From: Micromonospora antibiotica
GTDB taxonomy: Bacteria; Actinomycetota; Actinomycetes; Mycobacteriales; Micromonosporaceae
Length of the DNA: 64,000 nt
Assembly (NCBI RefSeq): GCF_017599305.1
Contig: NZ_JAGFWR010000001.1
Coordinates: forward strand, 186,001 to 250,000
Direction of reading: 5' to 3'
The first letter of the stretch is position 1. Every line of letters begins with the position of its first letter. Position numbers and translations under genes: made by a program. Below, in pieces: positions 33,546-40,394 of this stretch. Below the pieces are notes generated by a model. It was given only the letters and a program-made list of their open reading frames with translations. It was not told the origin of the DNA and did not search any database.

Positions 33546-33745
33546 CGGGGCCCCTGGTTCGGGCTGAACGCCCAGCGGTGCGTCGGCACGACGCCGGTCA
33601 TCCGCCCCGGCCCCCGGTACGGCGGGACGAACGGCCCGATCGGTCCGGGCACGATCGGGCGCGCGGGCGGTCCGGGGTCGGGCGCGGGCTTCGGGTCGGG
33701 TACGGGCTTCGGGCTCTGCTCGGGTTTCGGCTTCTCCCTGGGCAC
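33542..33745 (-). CDS. Small Pro-rich hypothetical protein, first of the cluster
   Basis: A 67-residue protein: MPREKPKPEQSPKPVPDPKP, then PIVPGPIGPFVPPYRGPGRM and HRWAFSPNQGPR. It is Pro/Lys-rich and likely disordered. GAGGAG lies 5-10 nt upstream of the GTG, a good ribosome site, which supports translation. The stop overlaps the next gene by 4 bp. Divergent from the XRE regulator at 33945. Confidence 0.5.
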   Translation of the reverse strand: MPREKPKPEQSPKPVPDPKPAPDPGPPARPIVPGPIGPFVPPYRGPGRMTGVVPTHRWAFSPNQGPR

Positions 33746-33770
33746 GGGGTCTCCTCTGCGTCGACGTGGA

Positions 33771-33808
33771 GGAGGGGCCGTCCCGCCCTCCCACGGGACG
33801 GCCCCTCC
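33771..33808. terminator. Perfect 15-bp hairpin between divergent genes
   Basis: GGAGGGGCCGTCCCG pairs with CGGGACGGCCCCTCC around an 8-nt loop. It looks like a terminator but lies between the divergent small-gene cluster and the XRE gene, so it would act as an attenuator in one leader or is left over from a lost gene. Confidence 0.45.
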
Positions 33809-33944
33809 GGCAGACGCCGTCGCCAGCTCTCGACCACTACCGACAGCGCCGCCCCGAATAGACCTTGCCCAGGGTTGCGGATCGATGACACCGCGTAGCA
33901 GTCTGTACCGCAGACATTCGGGACGTTCGCTCGGAGGAGCGTGG

Positions 33945-34691
33945 ATGAATCGGGCAGTTCAGAGAGCGATGGCTGCGGTTGGCGAGACCGCCGAGAGCCT
34001 CGCCTCTCAGATCGGAGTTGATCCGAAGACGGCAGCCCGGTGGGTGAACCAGGGACGGATTCCCCAAACGCGCCACCGCGCCAAGGTTGCCGAGATCCTG
34101 CGTAAGGACATTGAGGAACTTTGGCCGGACATTCTGAAGAAGCTCGAGCCGGCTTGGTTCAGACCGTGGGCCGAGATCGAGCGGGAGGCGTCCGGCCTGC
34201 GGTGGTTCGAGAATGCCGTTCTGCCGGGCGTACTCCAGACTCCTGATTACGCCCGCGCCATCATCGCCAGCGGACCGCTCGCCGCCGATGCCGAAGATCA
34301 CGTGGAATCTCGCCTACAACGGCAGGCGGCCGTGCTCGACCGAGCACGACCCCCTTTGCTCGTATTCGTGATCGACGAGGCAGCTCTACGCCGGGGAACC
34401 CCAGACGTCATGACTGCCCAGTTGGACCACCTGGTAGAGCTTGCCCAGCGACCGAATCTGATGGTCCACGTCCTGCCGCTACGCGCCGGGCTGCATCCAG
34501 GCCAGGCAGGACCCTTCATCATCGCGAACACACCGGAGGGTGAAGAGGTCGGCTATCTGGACGATCAGGCCGCAGGACGCATCACCAAGGACGTTGCTTC
34601 CCTTTGGGAGGTCTGGGATACAGTCAGGTCGGTAGCGTTGCCGCGCGACCAGACCATCGAATTTCTGAGGGCACGATCATGGATGAGCTGA
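33945..34691 (+). CDS. XRE-family regulator with DUF5753 domain
   Basis: A 248-residue regulator. N-terminal helix-turn-helix: MAAVGETAESLASQIGVDPK, TAARWVNQGRIPQ. DUF5753 domain follows: WAEIEREASGLRWFENAVLP, GVLQTPDYARAII, FVIDEAALRRG, NLMVHVLPLRAGLHPGQAGP, and VGYLDDQAAGRI. The ATG follows GGAGGAGCGTGG. It overlaps a DUF397 gene by 13 bp, the usual regulator-partner pair of actinobacteria. Codon use is somewhat less GC-rich than the surroundings (more A/T third positions), hinting at acquisition. Target genes may include the divergent small-gene cluster. Confidence 0.92.
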   Translation: MNRAVQRAMAAVGETAESLASQIGVDPKTAARWVNQGRIPQTRHRAKVAEILRKDIEELWPDILKKLEPAWFRPWAEIEREASGLRWFENAVLPGVLQTPDYARAIIASGPLAADAEDHVESRLQRQAAVLDRARPPLLVFVIDEAALRRGTPDVMTAQLDHLVELAQRPNLMVHVLPLRAGLHPGQAGPFIIANTPEGEEVGYLDDQAAGRITKDVASLWEVWDTVRSVALPRDQTIEFLRARSWMS

Positions 34692-34873
34692 CCGGCGCGC
34701 GCTGGCGTAAGAGCAGCCGCAGCAGCTCCAATGGTGGAGCTTGTGTCGAGGTCGCCGACAACCTTCCGGGAACGGTCGCGGTCCGTGACTCCAAAGACCC
34801 ACATGGGCCGGCTCTGACGTTCACACCGACGTCATGGCACACGTTCGTCGCCGGGCTGACTGGCCGGGCTTGA
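34679..34873 (+). CDS. DUF397 domain protein, partner of the XRE regulator
   Basis: A 64-residue protein with WRKSSRSSSNGGACVEVAD, VAVRDSKDPHGPALTFTP and WHTFVAGL. The ATG lies within the end of the XRE gene (13 bp overlap), so translation is coupled. In characterised systems the small partner binds and counteracts the XRE protein. It is nearly the same as the copy 140 bp downstream. Confidence 0.93.
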   Translation: MDELTGARWRKSSRSSSNGGACVEVADNLPGTVAVRDSKDPHGPALTFTPTSWHTFVAGLTGRA

Positions 34874-35014
34874 TCTTTTGGTCCACCGTGGACCGAGACC
34901 CCTCGGCCTCGCAGGAGCATTCTTCCGTCTTGAGTCGGGCGATATGACGCGGAACAGAGCCATCAGCCGGGATATCAGCAGCCCGGCCGATTACCTGCGA
35001 GAGGCGGCGGGGCA

Positions 35015-35206
35015 ATGGACCTGACTGATGCGCGGTGGCGGAAGTCCACCCGAAGTGGCACCAGCGGCGGAAACTGTGTCGAGGTTGCCGACAACCTTCC
35101 CGGCGCGGTCGCCGTGCGGGACTCCAAGGACCCGGACGGGCCGGCCCTGACGTTCGCCCCGACCTCGTGGCGCACGTTCGTCGCCGGGTTGGCCGATCGC
35201 GCCTGA
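35015..35206 (+). CDS. DUF397 domain protein, second copy
   Basis: A 63-residue protein: WRKSTRSGTSGGNCVEVAD, VAVRDSKDPDGPALTFAP, WRTFVAGLADRA. It shares most residues with the upstream copy, so it is a recent duplicate or a variant partner. The upstream 140 bp contain a GGTCCACCGTGGACC palindrome. A strong hairpin terminator follows 15 bp after the stop. Confidence 0.92.
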   Translation: MDLTDARWRKSTRSGTSGGNCVEVADNLPGAVAVRDSKDPDGPALTFAPTSWRTFVAGLADRA

Positions 35207-35220
35207 CCACGTCTGCCCGG

Positions 35221-35257
35221 CGAAACGCCTGCCCCGAGGTTTGGGGCAGGCATTTCG
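35221..35257 (+). terminator. Terminator after the second DUF397 gene
   Basis: GCCTGCCCC pairs with GGGGCAGGC around GAGGTTT, extended by CGAAA/TTTCG beyond one mismatch. It lies 15 bp after the stop. Confidence 0.8.
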
Positions 35258-35412
35258 CGTCAGGGGACGACCCGGTCTCCCAGCCCTGACCTACCCGACC
35301 CGGTCGATGGAGAGCCTGGCGTCCGTCGCCATGGTCGGGGCCAGATTCACCGTCTCGCCGCCGTCGTCACCGATCGACCGTGGCTGCCCGCCAACATGTC
35401 ACCGACAGCCTT

Positions 35413-35447
35413 ATGACTCAGAGGCATAAATATGACTGCTGGGCATA
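35413..35447. promoter_or_regulatory. Two direct repeats ATGACT-N4-GGCATA
   Basis: Copies at 35413-35428 and 35432-35447, 19 bp apart, both with a 4-nt spacer. Two helical turns of spacing on an A/T-rich background suggests a protein-binding array. Confidence 0.4.
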
Positions 35448-35537
35448 GCCATCTCGGCGAACACATACCCCCGACCGACAGGACGCCGTAGTCCCGGGTA
35501 GCGAGAGCGGAAGGCCGCAGCGCCGCGCCGCTCGCAG

Positions 35538-35640
35538 CGCAGCCAAGTCAGCACGGCCGAGACAGCACAGCCGAGACAGCACAGCCGAGTTTCAGCACGG
35601 CTGAGTTTCAGCACGGCTGAGACAACGCAGCCGAGTCAGC
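35538..35640. repeat. 14-16-bp degenerate tandem repeat carrying the DUF4192 stop codon
   Basis: CAGCACGGCCGAGA, CAGCACAGCCGAGA, CAGCACAGCCGAGTTT, CAGCACGGCTGAGTTT and CAGCACGGCTGAGACAA follow each other. The final GCCGAGTCAGC includes the TCA (TGA) stop of the minus-strand gene. Confidence 0.75.
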
Positions 35641-36682
35641 GGGGCCGGCGGGGTCGACGACGGCGGCGGCGCAGCACTCCCGGCTCGGTCACGGCCGGCC
35701 AGCCGTCCAGGTCGGACGGTGGCACACCACGCCGCAGCAGGTCGTCGAGGATCTGGGCGAGGGTGTAGTCGGGGCGGAGGGTCAGCGCCCGTTCCAGCGC
35801 CACGGCGGCGAGCGCGCCCTGGCCGGCCCGCCAGGCGGCGAAGGCGAGCAGGCAGGCGGGGGCGGGGACCAACTCCTCCTCCGTGCGGCGCAGCACCTCG
35901 CTCCAGAAGGCGATGTCCTCCTCGCGCCCGTCGGTGCGTTCCCACGCGTGGTCGCGTACCGGCAGGTGGGTCAGGAGCAGGGTCAGCCAGGCCACCTCGT
36001 CGTCGGTGAGCCGGTCGCCGCGCCGGTGCCGGCGTTGGGCCTGCCGTACCGCTGCCACGCCGGCCCTGCGGATGGCCCGTTCGCCGAACTCGTCGGTGGC
36101 GGGGGCCGCCTCCAGCAGGCCCAGCAGGCGTTGCTCGGCGCGGTCTCCGGCTTGGCGCAGGGCGACCCGGTCGACGCCCTCGGCGGGGGCCACCTGGGCG
36201 GTGAGCGCCGCCCGGTCGGGGAGGGCCACCTGACCGGCGTAGACCGCAGCGGCGGCGACCTGGCTGGCCTCCGGGTCGTACGGGGTGCCGTCGGGTGGGC
36301 AGCAGTCCGGCGCTTCGCAGAGGTACGACCAGTAGCGGCGGTCGGTCACCCGCAGCGCGTCGAGCACGGGCAGCCCGATGTCGTCCAGCGCCGACCGGAC
36401 GGCGTCCACCGCCGGGGTGACCCGTTCGGGCGGGCCGAAACCGATGACCGTGGTGGATTCGGCGTCCTGCCGGCCGATCACGTCGCCGAGATGTCGCGCC
36501 GGCAGGGCCGGGTCGGTGCCCGACTCGGGCAGGTCGGCGCGGGCTGCGAAGACGATCCGTCGGCCCCGCATCGCCACCACCACGATGCTGTCGACGGGGT
36601 GGAAACCGATCAGGTAGGGCACGGCGGTGATCAGGTCGGCGGGCGAGCGGACGGTGAGCCGGGGGCGGTCGGTCGCGTTCAT
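35636..36682 (-). CDS. DUF4192 family protein
   Basis: A 348-residue protein: LTVRSPADLITAVPYLIGFH followed by PVDSIVVVAMRGRRIVFAAR is the hallmark start of the actinobacterial DUF4192 family. CEAPDCCPPDGTPYDPEAS and the C-terminal AFAAWRAGQGALAAVALERA / YTLAQILDDLLRRGVPP also match. Length is usual. The family is widespread but uncharacterised; no enzymatic motif seen. The last 12 residues are Arg-rich. CAGGCT lies 7 nt upstream of the ATG, a variant leaderless box. Confidence 0.9.
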   Translation of the reverse strand: MNATDRPRLTVRSPADLITAVPYLIGFHPVDSIVVVAMRGRRIVFAARADLPESGTDPALPARHLGDVIGRQDAESTTVIGFGPPERVTPAVDAVRSALDDIGLPVLDALRVTDRRYWSYLCEAPDCCPPDGTPYDPEASQVAAAAVYAGQVALPDRAALTAQVAPAEGVDRVALRQAGDRAEQRLLGLLEAAPATDEFGERAIRRAGVAAVRQAQRRHRRGDRLTDDEVAWLTLLLTHLPVRDHAWERTDGREEDIAFWSEVLRRTEEELVPAPACLLAFAAWRAGQGALAAVALERALTLRPDYTLAQILDDLLRRGVPPSDLDGWPAVTEPGVLRRRRRRPRRPR

Positions 36683-36724
36683 GTCCGGCAGCCTGCGGCG
36701 GGCAGGGTCAGCACCGACAGGCCC

Positions 36725-36750
36725 TGTGGACGACACGCGGGTTATCCACA
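36725..36750. promoter_or_regulatory. Pair of convergent DnaA boxes
   Basis: TTATCCACA (36742-36750) is a perfect DnaA box. TGTGGACGA (36725-36733) reads TCGTCCACA on the other strand, one change from the actinobacterial TTGTCCACA. They face each other 8 bp apart in the 153-bp divergent region between DUF4192 and the kinase gene. Confidence 0.6.
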
Positions 36751-36823
36751 GATACGGACGGTAGTCGTGCAGGTCACCGCGATCCGGGAGGCGACGCGGC
36801 CCACCGGGGTCGGTCCGAGCGGC

Positions 36824-36829
36824 TACCTT
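36824..36829 (+). promoter_or_regulatory. Leaderless -10 box of the fructosamine kinase gene
   Basis: TACCTT ends 6 nt before ATG 36836. Confidence 0.45.
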
Positions 36830-36835
36830 GCGCTC

Positions 36836-37750
36836 ATGGACCTGGCGTACCTGCGGGCGCACCCGGAGCACCTGCCCACCTTCCTGACCCACCAGCGCAT
36901 CCGGGAGACCCCGGTGGCCGGCGGGGACAGCTGCGCGGCCTCCCGGTTGACCCTGGACGACGGCCACTCGGTCTTCGCCAAGACCTGGCCGGAGCGGGCC
37001 GGTCGACCGGTGCCGGAGGGCTTCTTCGACACCGAGGCCGCCGGGTTGCGCTGGCTGCGCGAGGCCGGCGCGGTGGCCGTACCGGAGGTGGTGGTGGCGC
37101 TGCCGGAGCTGCTGGCGCTCGACTGGGTCGACCCCGGCGAGCCGACGCCCGACGCGGCCGAGCGGTTCGGTCGGGAGCTGGCCGGCACCCACCGGGCCGG
37201 CGCCGACCGGTTCGGGGCGGCGTGGCCCGGGTTCATCGGCACCCTCGGGCAGGACAACACCCCTGACGACGGGCCGTGGCCGGACTGGTTCGCCCGGCGG
37301 CGACTCCTGCCGTACCTGCGGATGTCGGTCGACGGCGGTGCGCTCGACGGCCCGGACGCCACGCTGGTGGAGCAGGTGGTGGCGCGGGTCGGCGAGTTCG
37401 GCGGCGACGAGCCGCCGGCCCGGCTGCACGGCGACCTGTGGCCGGGCAACCTGCTCTGGGGCGCGGACGACCGGGTGTGGCTGGTCGACCCGGCGGCGCA
37501 CGGCGGTAACCGGGAGACGGACCTGGCCCAGCTGGCGCTCTTCGGTGGTCCGCCGCACCTCGACCGGATCATGGCCGGCTACCGGGAGGCGTGGCCGCTC
37601 GCCGACGGTTGGCCTGAACGGGTGCCGCTGCACCAGCTACACCTGTTGCTCGTGCACACCGCGCTGTTCGGCGGGGCGTACCGCGATGCGGTCGTCGGTG
37701 CCGCCCGAGCGGCGCTGCGGGGCGTCGGTCGCGCTACGGTCGACGGGTGA
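36836..37750 (+). CDS. Fructosamine kinase family protein
   Basis: A 304-residue kinase of the aminoglycoside phosphotransferase-like fold. GGDSCAASRLTLDDGHSVFAK holds the nucleotide Lys; EAAGLRWLREAGAVAVPEVV; LGQDNTPDDGPWPDWFARRR is typical of fructosamine-3-kinases. The catalytic loop is LHGDLWPGNLLW and the metal Asp is in LVDPAAHGGNRETDLAQLAL. It phosphorylates ketoamines on sugars or glycated proteins, making them unstable, which is a protein-repair role. The GTG of moaA overlaps its stop by 4 bp. Confidence 0.9.
   Translation: MDLAYLRAHPEHLPTFLTHQRIRETPVAGGDSCAASRLTLDDGHSVFAKTWPERAGRPVPEGFFDTEAAGLRWLREAGAVAVPEVVVALPELLALDWVDPGEPTPDAAERFGRELAGTHRAGADRFGAAWPGFIGTLGQDNTPDDGPWPDWFARRRLLPYLRMSVDGGALDGPDATLVEQVVARVGEFGGDEPPARLHGDLWPGNLLWGADDRVWLVDPAAHGGNRETDLAQLALFGGPPHLDRIMAGYREAWPLADGWPERVPLHQLHLLLVHTALFGGAYRDAVVGAARAALRGVGRATVDG
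37735..37740 (+). promoter_or_regulatory. Leaderless -10 box of moaA
   Basis: TACGGT ends 6 nt before GTG 37747, inside the end of the upstream kinase gene. Confidence 0.4.
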
Positions 37751-38760
37751 CCGCCGCCCCGACGACCGCCGGCGTCCTCGTCGACCGGTACGGCCGGATC
37801 GCCCGGGACCTGCGCGTGTCGCTGACCGACAAGTGCAACCTGCGCTGCACCTACTGCATGCCGGCCGAGGGGCTGCCCTGGTTGGCCGGGCCGCAGCTGC
37901 TCACCGACGCGGAGATCGTGCGGCTGGTCGGGGTCGCGGTGCAGCGGCTCGGGGTGACCGAGGTGCGGTTCACCGGGGGCGAGCCGCTGATCCGGCCGGG
38001 GCTGGTCGGCATCGTCGCCGCCGTGGCCGCGCTCACCCCCCGCCCCCGGATCTCGTTGACCACCAACGGCCTCGGCCTGGACCGGCTCGCCCCGGCGCTG
38101 CGCGACGCCGGGCTGGACCGGGTGAACGTGTCGCTGGACACCCTGGACGCGGCCCGGTTCGCCGCGTTGACCCGGCGGGACCGGCTGGCCGACGTGCTCG
38201 CCGGGCTGGCCGGGGCCGCCGCCGCCGGGCTCGCCCCGGTGAAGATCAACGCGGTGCTGATGCGCGGGGTCAACGACGACGAGGCACCGGCGCTGCTGCG
38301 GTTCGCCCTCGACCACGGCTACGAGCTGCGGTTCATCGAGCAGATGCCGCTGGACGCCCAGCACGGCTGGGACCGGGCCACGATGGTCACCGCCGACGAG
38401 ATCCTCACGTCGCTGGCCGCCGAGTTCCCGCTCACCCCCGACCCGGCGCACCGGGGTGCCGCCCCGGCCGAGACCTGGCTGGTCGGCGGCGGCCCGGCCC
38501 GGGTCGGGGTGATCGGCACGGTGACCCGGCCGTTCTGCGGCGACTGCGACCGCACCCGGCTCACCGCCGACGGCCAGCTCCGCAACTGCCTGTTCGCCAC
38601 CGAGGAGTCCGACCTGCGGGGCGCGCTGCGGGCCGGCGCGGACGATGCCGACCTCGCCCGCCGCTGGCAGGCCGCCACGGTGGTCAAACGGGCCGGGCAC
38701 GGCATCGACGACCCGACCTTCCTGCAACCCGTCCGGCCCATGTCGGCGATCGGAGGCTGA
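37747..38760 (+). CDS. moaA: GTP 3',8-cyclase MoaA
   Basis: A 337-residue radical SAM enzyme making 3',8-cyclo-7,8-dihydro-GTP, the first step of molybdenum cofactor synthesis. The SAM cluster is CNLRCTYC (Cys30, 34, 37). FTGGEPLIRPGLVGI binds SAM. The second cluster is FCGDCDRTRLTADGQLRNC, and the C-terminus ends in the conserved Gly-Gly (SAIGG). Length is normal. It is followed one base later by moaD, so the two form an operon. Partner enzymes moaC, moaE and moeA lie 14-17 kb away. Confidence 0.96.
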   Translation: MTAAPTTAGVLVDRYGRIARDLRVSLTDKCNLRCTYCMPAEGLPWLAGPQLLTDAEIVRLVGVAVQRLGVTEVRFTGGEPLIRPGLVGIVAAVAALTPRPRISLTTNGLGLDRLAPALRDAGLDRVNVSLDTLDAARFAALTRRDRLADVLAGLAGAAAAGLAPVKINAVLMRGVNDDEAPALLRFALDHGYELRFIEQMPLDAQHGWDRATMVTADEILTSLAAEFPLTPDPAHRGAAPAETWLVGGGPARVGVIGTVTRPFCGDCDRTRLTADGQLRNCLFATEESDLRGALRAGADDADLARRWQAATVVKRAGHGIDDPTFLQPVRPMSAIGG

Positions 38761-38761
38761 G

Positions 38762-39007
38762 GTGGACCTCACCGTCCGGTACTTCGCCGGGGCGCGGGCC
38801 GCCGCCGGCCGCAGCGAGGAGACCGCATCCGCCGGCCGGCCGCTGGACGAACTCCTCGGTGAACTCGCCCACCGGCACGGCCCCCGGCTGGCCGCGGTGC
38901 TCCAGGTGGCGAGTTTCCTGGTCGACGGCGTCGCCTGCCATGATCGGCAGACGCCGTTGCCGGCCGGGGCCACGATCGACGTGCTGCCTCCCTTCGCGGG
39001 CGGCTGA
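38762..39007 (+). CDS. moaD: Molybdopterin synthase sulfur carrier subunit MoaD
   Basis: An 81-residue ubiquitin-fold protein. VRYFAGARAAAGRSEET at the start, LAAVLQVASFLVDGVACHDR, and the C-terminal LPPFAGG. The terminal Gly-Gly is activated to a thiocarboxylate that gives sulfur to precursor Z with MoaE. GTG start with GGAGG 5-10 nt upstream, overlapping the end of moaA. Confidence 0.93.
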   Translation: MDLTVRYFAGARAAAGRSEETASAGRPLDELLGELAHRHGPRLAAVLQVASFLVDGVACHDRQTPLPAGATIDVLPPFAGG

Positions 39008-39019
39008 GGAAGGGCTGCC

Positions 39020-40267
39020 GTGTTGGCGATTCTGGGGTTCGTGGGCACGCTCGCCCTGATCACCGGCCTGATCCACTTCTACCTGTGGAAACGGCTGGTC
39101 AAGGACACCACCGGGCCGGGCCGGTGGCGCCGGGTCGGCACGGTCGTCGCCCTGCTGCTGGCGGTGCTCGTCCCGGCGACCATGGCCGGCACCCAGATCG
39201 CCGGGGCGTTCTGGCTGGCCTGGCCCGGTTACCTCTGGCTCGCGGTGATGTTCTACCTGCTGATCGTGCTGGTGGTGCTGGAAGTGCCGATGGCGGTGAC
39301 CCGGCTGGTGCTGCGACGGCGCAGCACCGCCGCCGAGGCCACCACCGCCGCCCCGGAACCGGCGCTGGTCGGTGCGGCCGGCAGCGCCGACCCGCCGGCC
39401 GCCGAGGCCGTGGACCGGCCCGACCATGACGAGTCCCGCCGGTTGCTGCTCGCCCGGGGTGCCGCCATCTTCGCCGGGCTCACCGCCGCCGGCATCACCG
39501 GGTACGGGGTCCGCTCCGCGCTGGGACCGCCACAGCTCGACCGGGTACGCATCCCGCTGGCGAAGCTCCCCCGCAGCATGGACGGCCTGCGCATCGCCAC
39601 CGTGTCGGACATCCACCTCGGTCCGCTACGCGGTCGGGTGCACACCGAGCGGATCGTCGAGATGATCAACCGGTTGGACGCCGACCTGGTCGCGGTCGTC
39701 GGTGACCTGGTCGACGGCTCGGTCGCCGAGCTGGGCGAGGCCGCCGAGCCGCTGCGTGACCTGCGTTCCCGCTACGGCAGTTTCTTCGTCACCGGCAACC
39801 ACGAGTACTACTCCGGGGTCGAGGAATGGGTGGCCGAGGTCGACCGGCTCGGCCTGCGGGTGCTCCAGAACGAGCGACAGGAGATCCAGGCCCGGGGCGG
39901 GGTGCTCGACCTGGCCGGGATCAACGACGTCACCGCCGACGGCACCGGCGTCGCCGGCCCTGCCGACTTCACCGCCGCGCTCGGCGGCCGGGACCTCAAC
40001 CGCCCGGTGGTGCTGCTCGCCCACCAGCCGATCGCCGTGCACGAGGCGGCGAAGTTCGGCGTCGACCTGCAACTGTCCGGGCACACCCACGGCGGTCAGC
40101 TCGCCCCGTTCAACCTGGCCGTCAAGCTCCAACAGCCGGTGGTCTCCGGGCTCGGTGAAATCGACGGCACCAAGGTCTACGTCACCAACGGGGCCGGTTT
40201 CTGGGGTCCCCCGGTCCGGGTCGGCGCACCACCGCAGGTGACCCTGGTCGAACTGCGCGCCCCGTGA
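39020..40267 (+). CDS. Membrane-anchored metallophosphoesterase
   Basis: A 415-residue protein. The N-terminal ~100 residues contain three or four membrane segments (LAILGFVGTLALITGLIHFY, VVALLLAVLVPATMAGTQIA, YLWLAVMFYLLIVLVVLEVP). After a linker and a further hydrophobic segment comes a calcineurin-like domain: IATVSDIHLGPLRGR, LVAVVGDLVDG, FVTGNHEYYSG, LLAHQPIAVH, LSGHTHGGQ. All metal-binding residues are present. The domain probably faces outside or the membrane surface. Substrate unknown; this YkuE/YaeI-like group includes lipid-headgroup hydrolases. Confidence 0.9.
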   Translation: MLAILGFVGTLALITGLIHFYLWKRLVKDTTGPGRWRRVGTVVALLLAVLVPATMAGTQIAGAFWLAWPGYLWLAVMFYLLIVLVVLEVPMAVTRLVLRRRSTAAEATTAAPEPALVGAAGSADPPAAEAVDRPDHDESRRLLLARGAAIFAGLTAAGITGYGVRSALGPPQLDRVRIPLAKLPRSMDGLRIATVSDIHLGPLRGRVHTERIVEMINRLDADLVAVVGDLVDGSVAELGEAAEPLRDLRSRYGSFFVTGNHEYYSGVEEWVAEVDRLGLRVLQNERQEIQARGGVLDLAGINDVTADGTGVAGPADFTAALGGRDLNRPVVLLAHQPIAVHEAAKFGVDLQLSGHTHGGQLAPFNLAVKLQQPVVSGLGEIDGTKVYVTNGAGFWGPPVRVGAPPQVTLVELRAP

Positions 40268-40340
40268 CCTGCCCGGATGGACGGAAAGCCCGGCTCATAC
40301 CGCGTCCGGCCGCAGTAGTCCAGCACCGGATTGCCCTCCT

Positions 40341-40354
40341 CACGCGTACGCGTG
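40341..40354. promoter_or_regulatory. 14-bp perfect palindrome upstream of the PHP-UvrD gene
   Basis: CACGCGTACGCGTG, in the 127-bp gap before the helicase start. Position fits an operator. Confidence 0.35.
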
Positions 40355-40394
40355 GCGGCAGGCGGGTAGTGGACCGGCCGTGACAGGATGCGGC

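Larger units (their letters stand above)
35207..35635. other. Gene-free region with terminator, direct repeats and tandem repeats
   Basis: About 430 bp. It begins with the terminator at 35221. An A/T-richer pocket at 35405-35455 has two exact-spacing copies of ATGACT-N4-GGCATA (35413-35428, 35432-35447). The last 100 bp are tandem repeats of CAGCACAGCCGAGA type running into the DUF4192 stop. I see no convincing gene; an open frame on the minus strand here is made of the repeats. Confidence 0.6.

Noticed and set aside
35411..35614. 67-codon minus-strand frame rich in Cys/Arg
   Set aside because: It is built largely from the tandem repeats next to the DUF4192 stop and has no ribosome site.
36683..36835. 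Considered as oriC because of DnaA boxes
   Set aside because: Only two boxes in 153 bp and no dnaA/dnaN next to it; too few for an actinobacterial origin.
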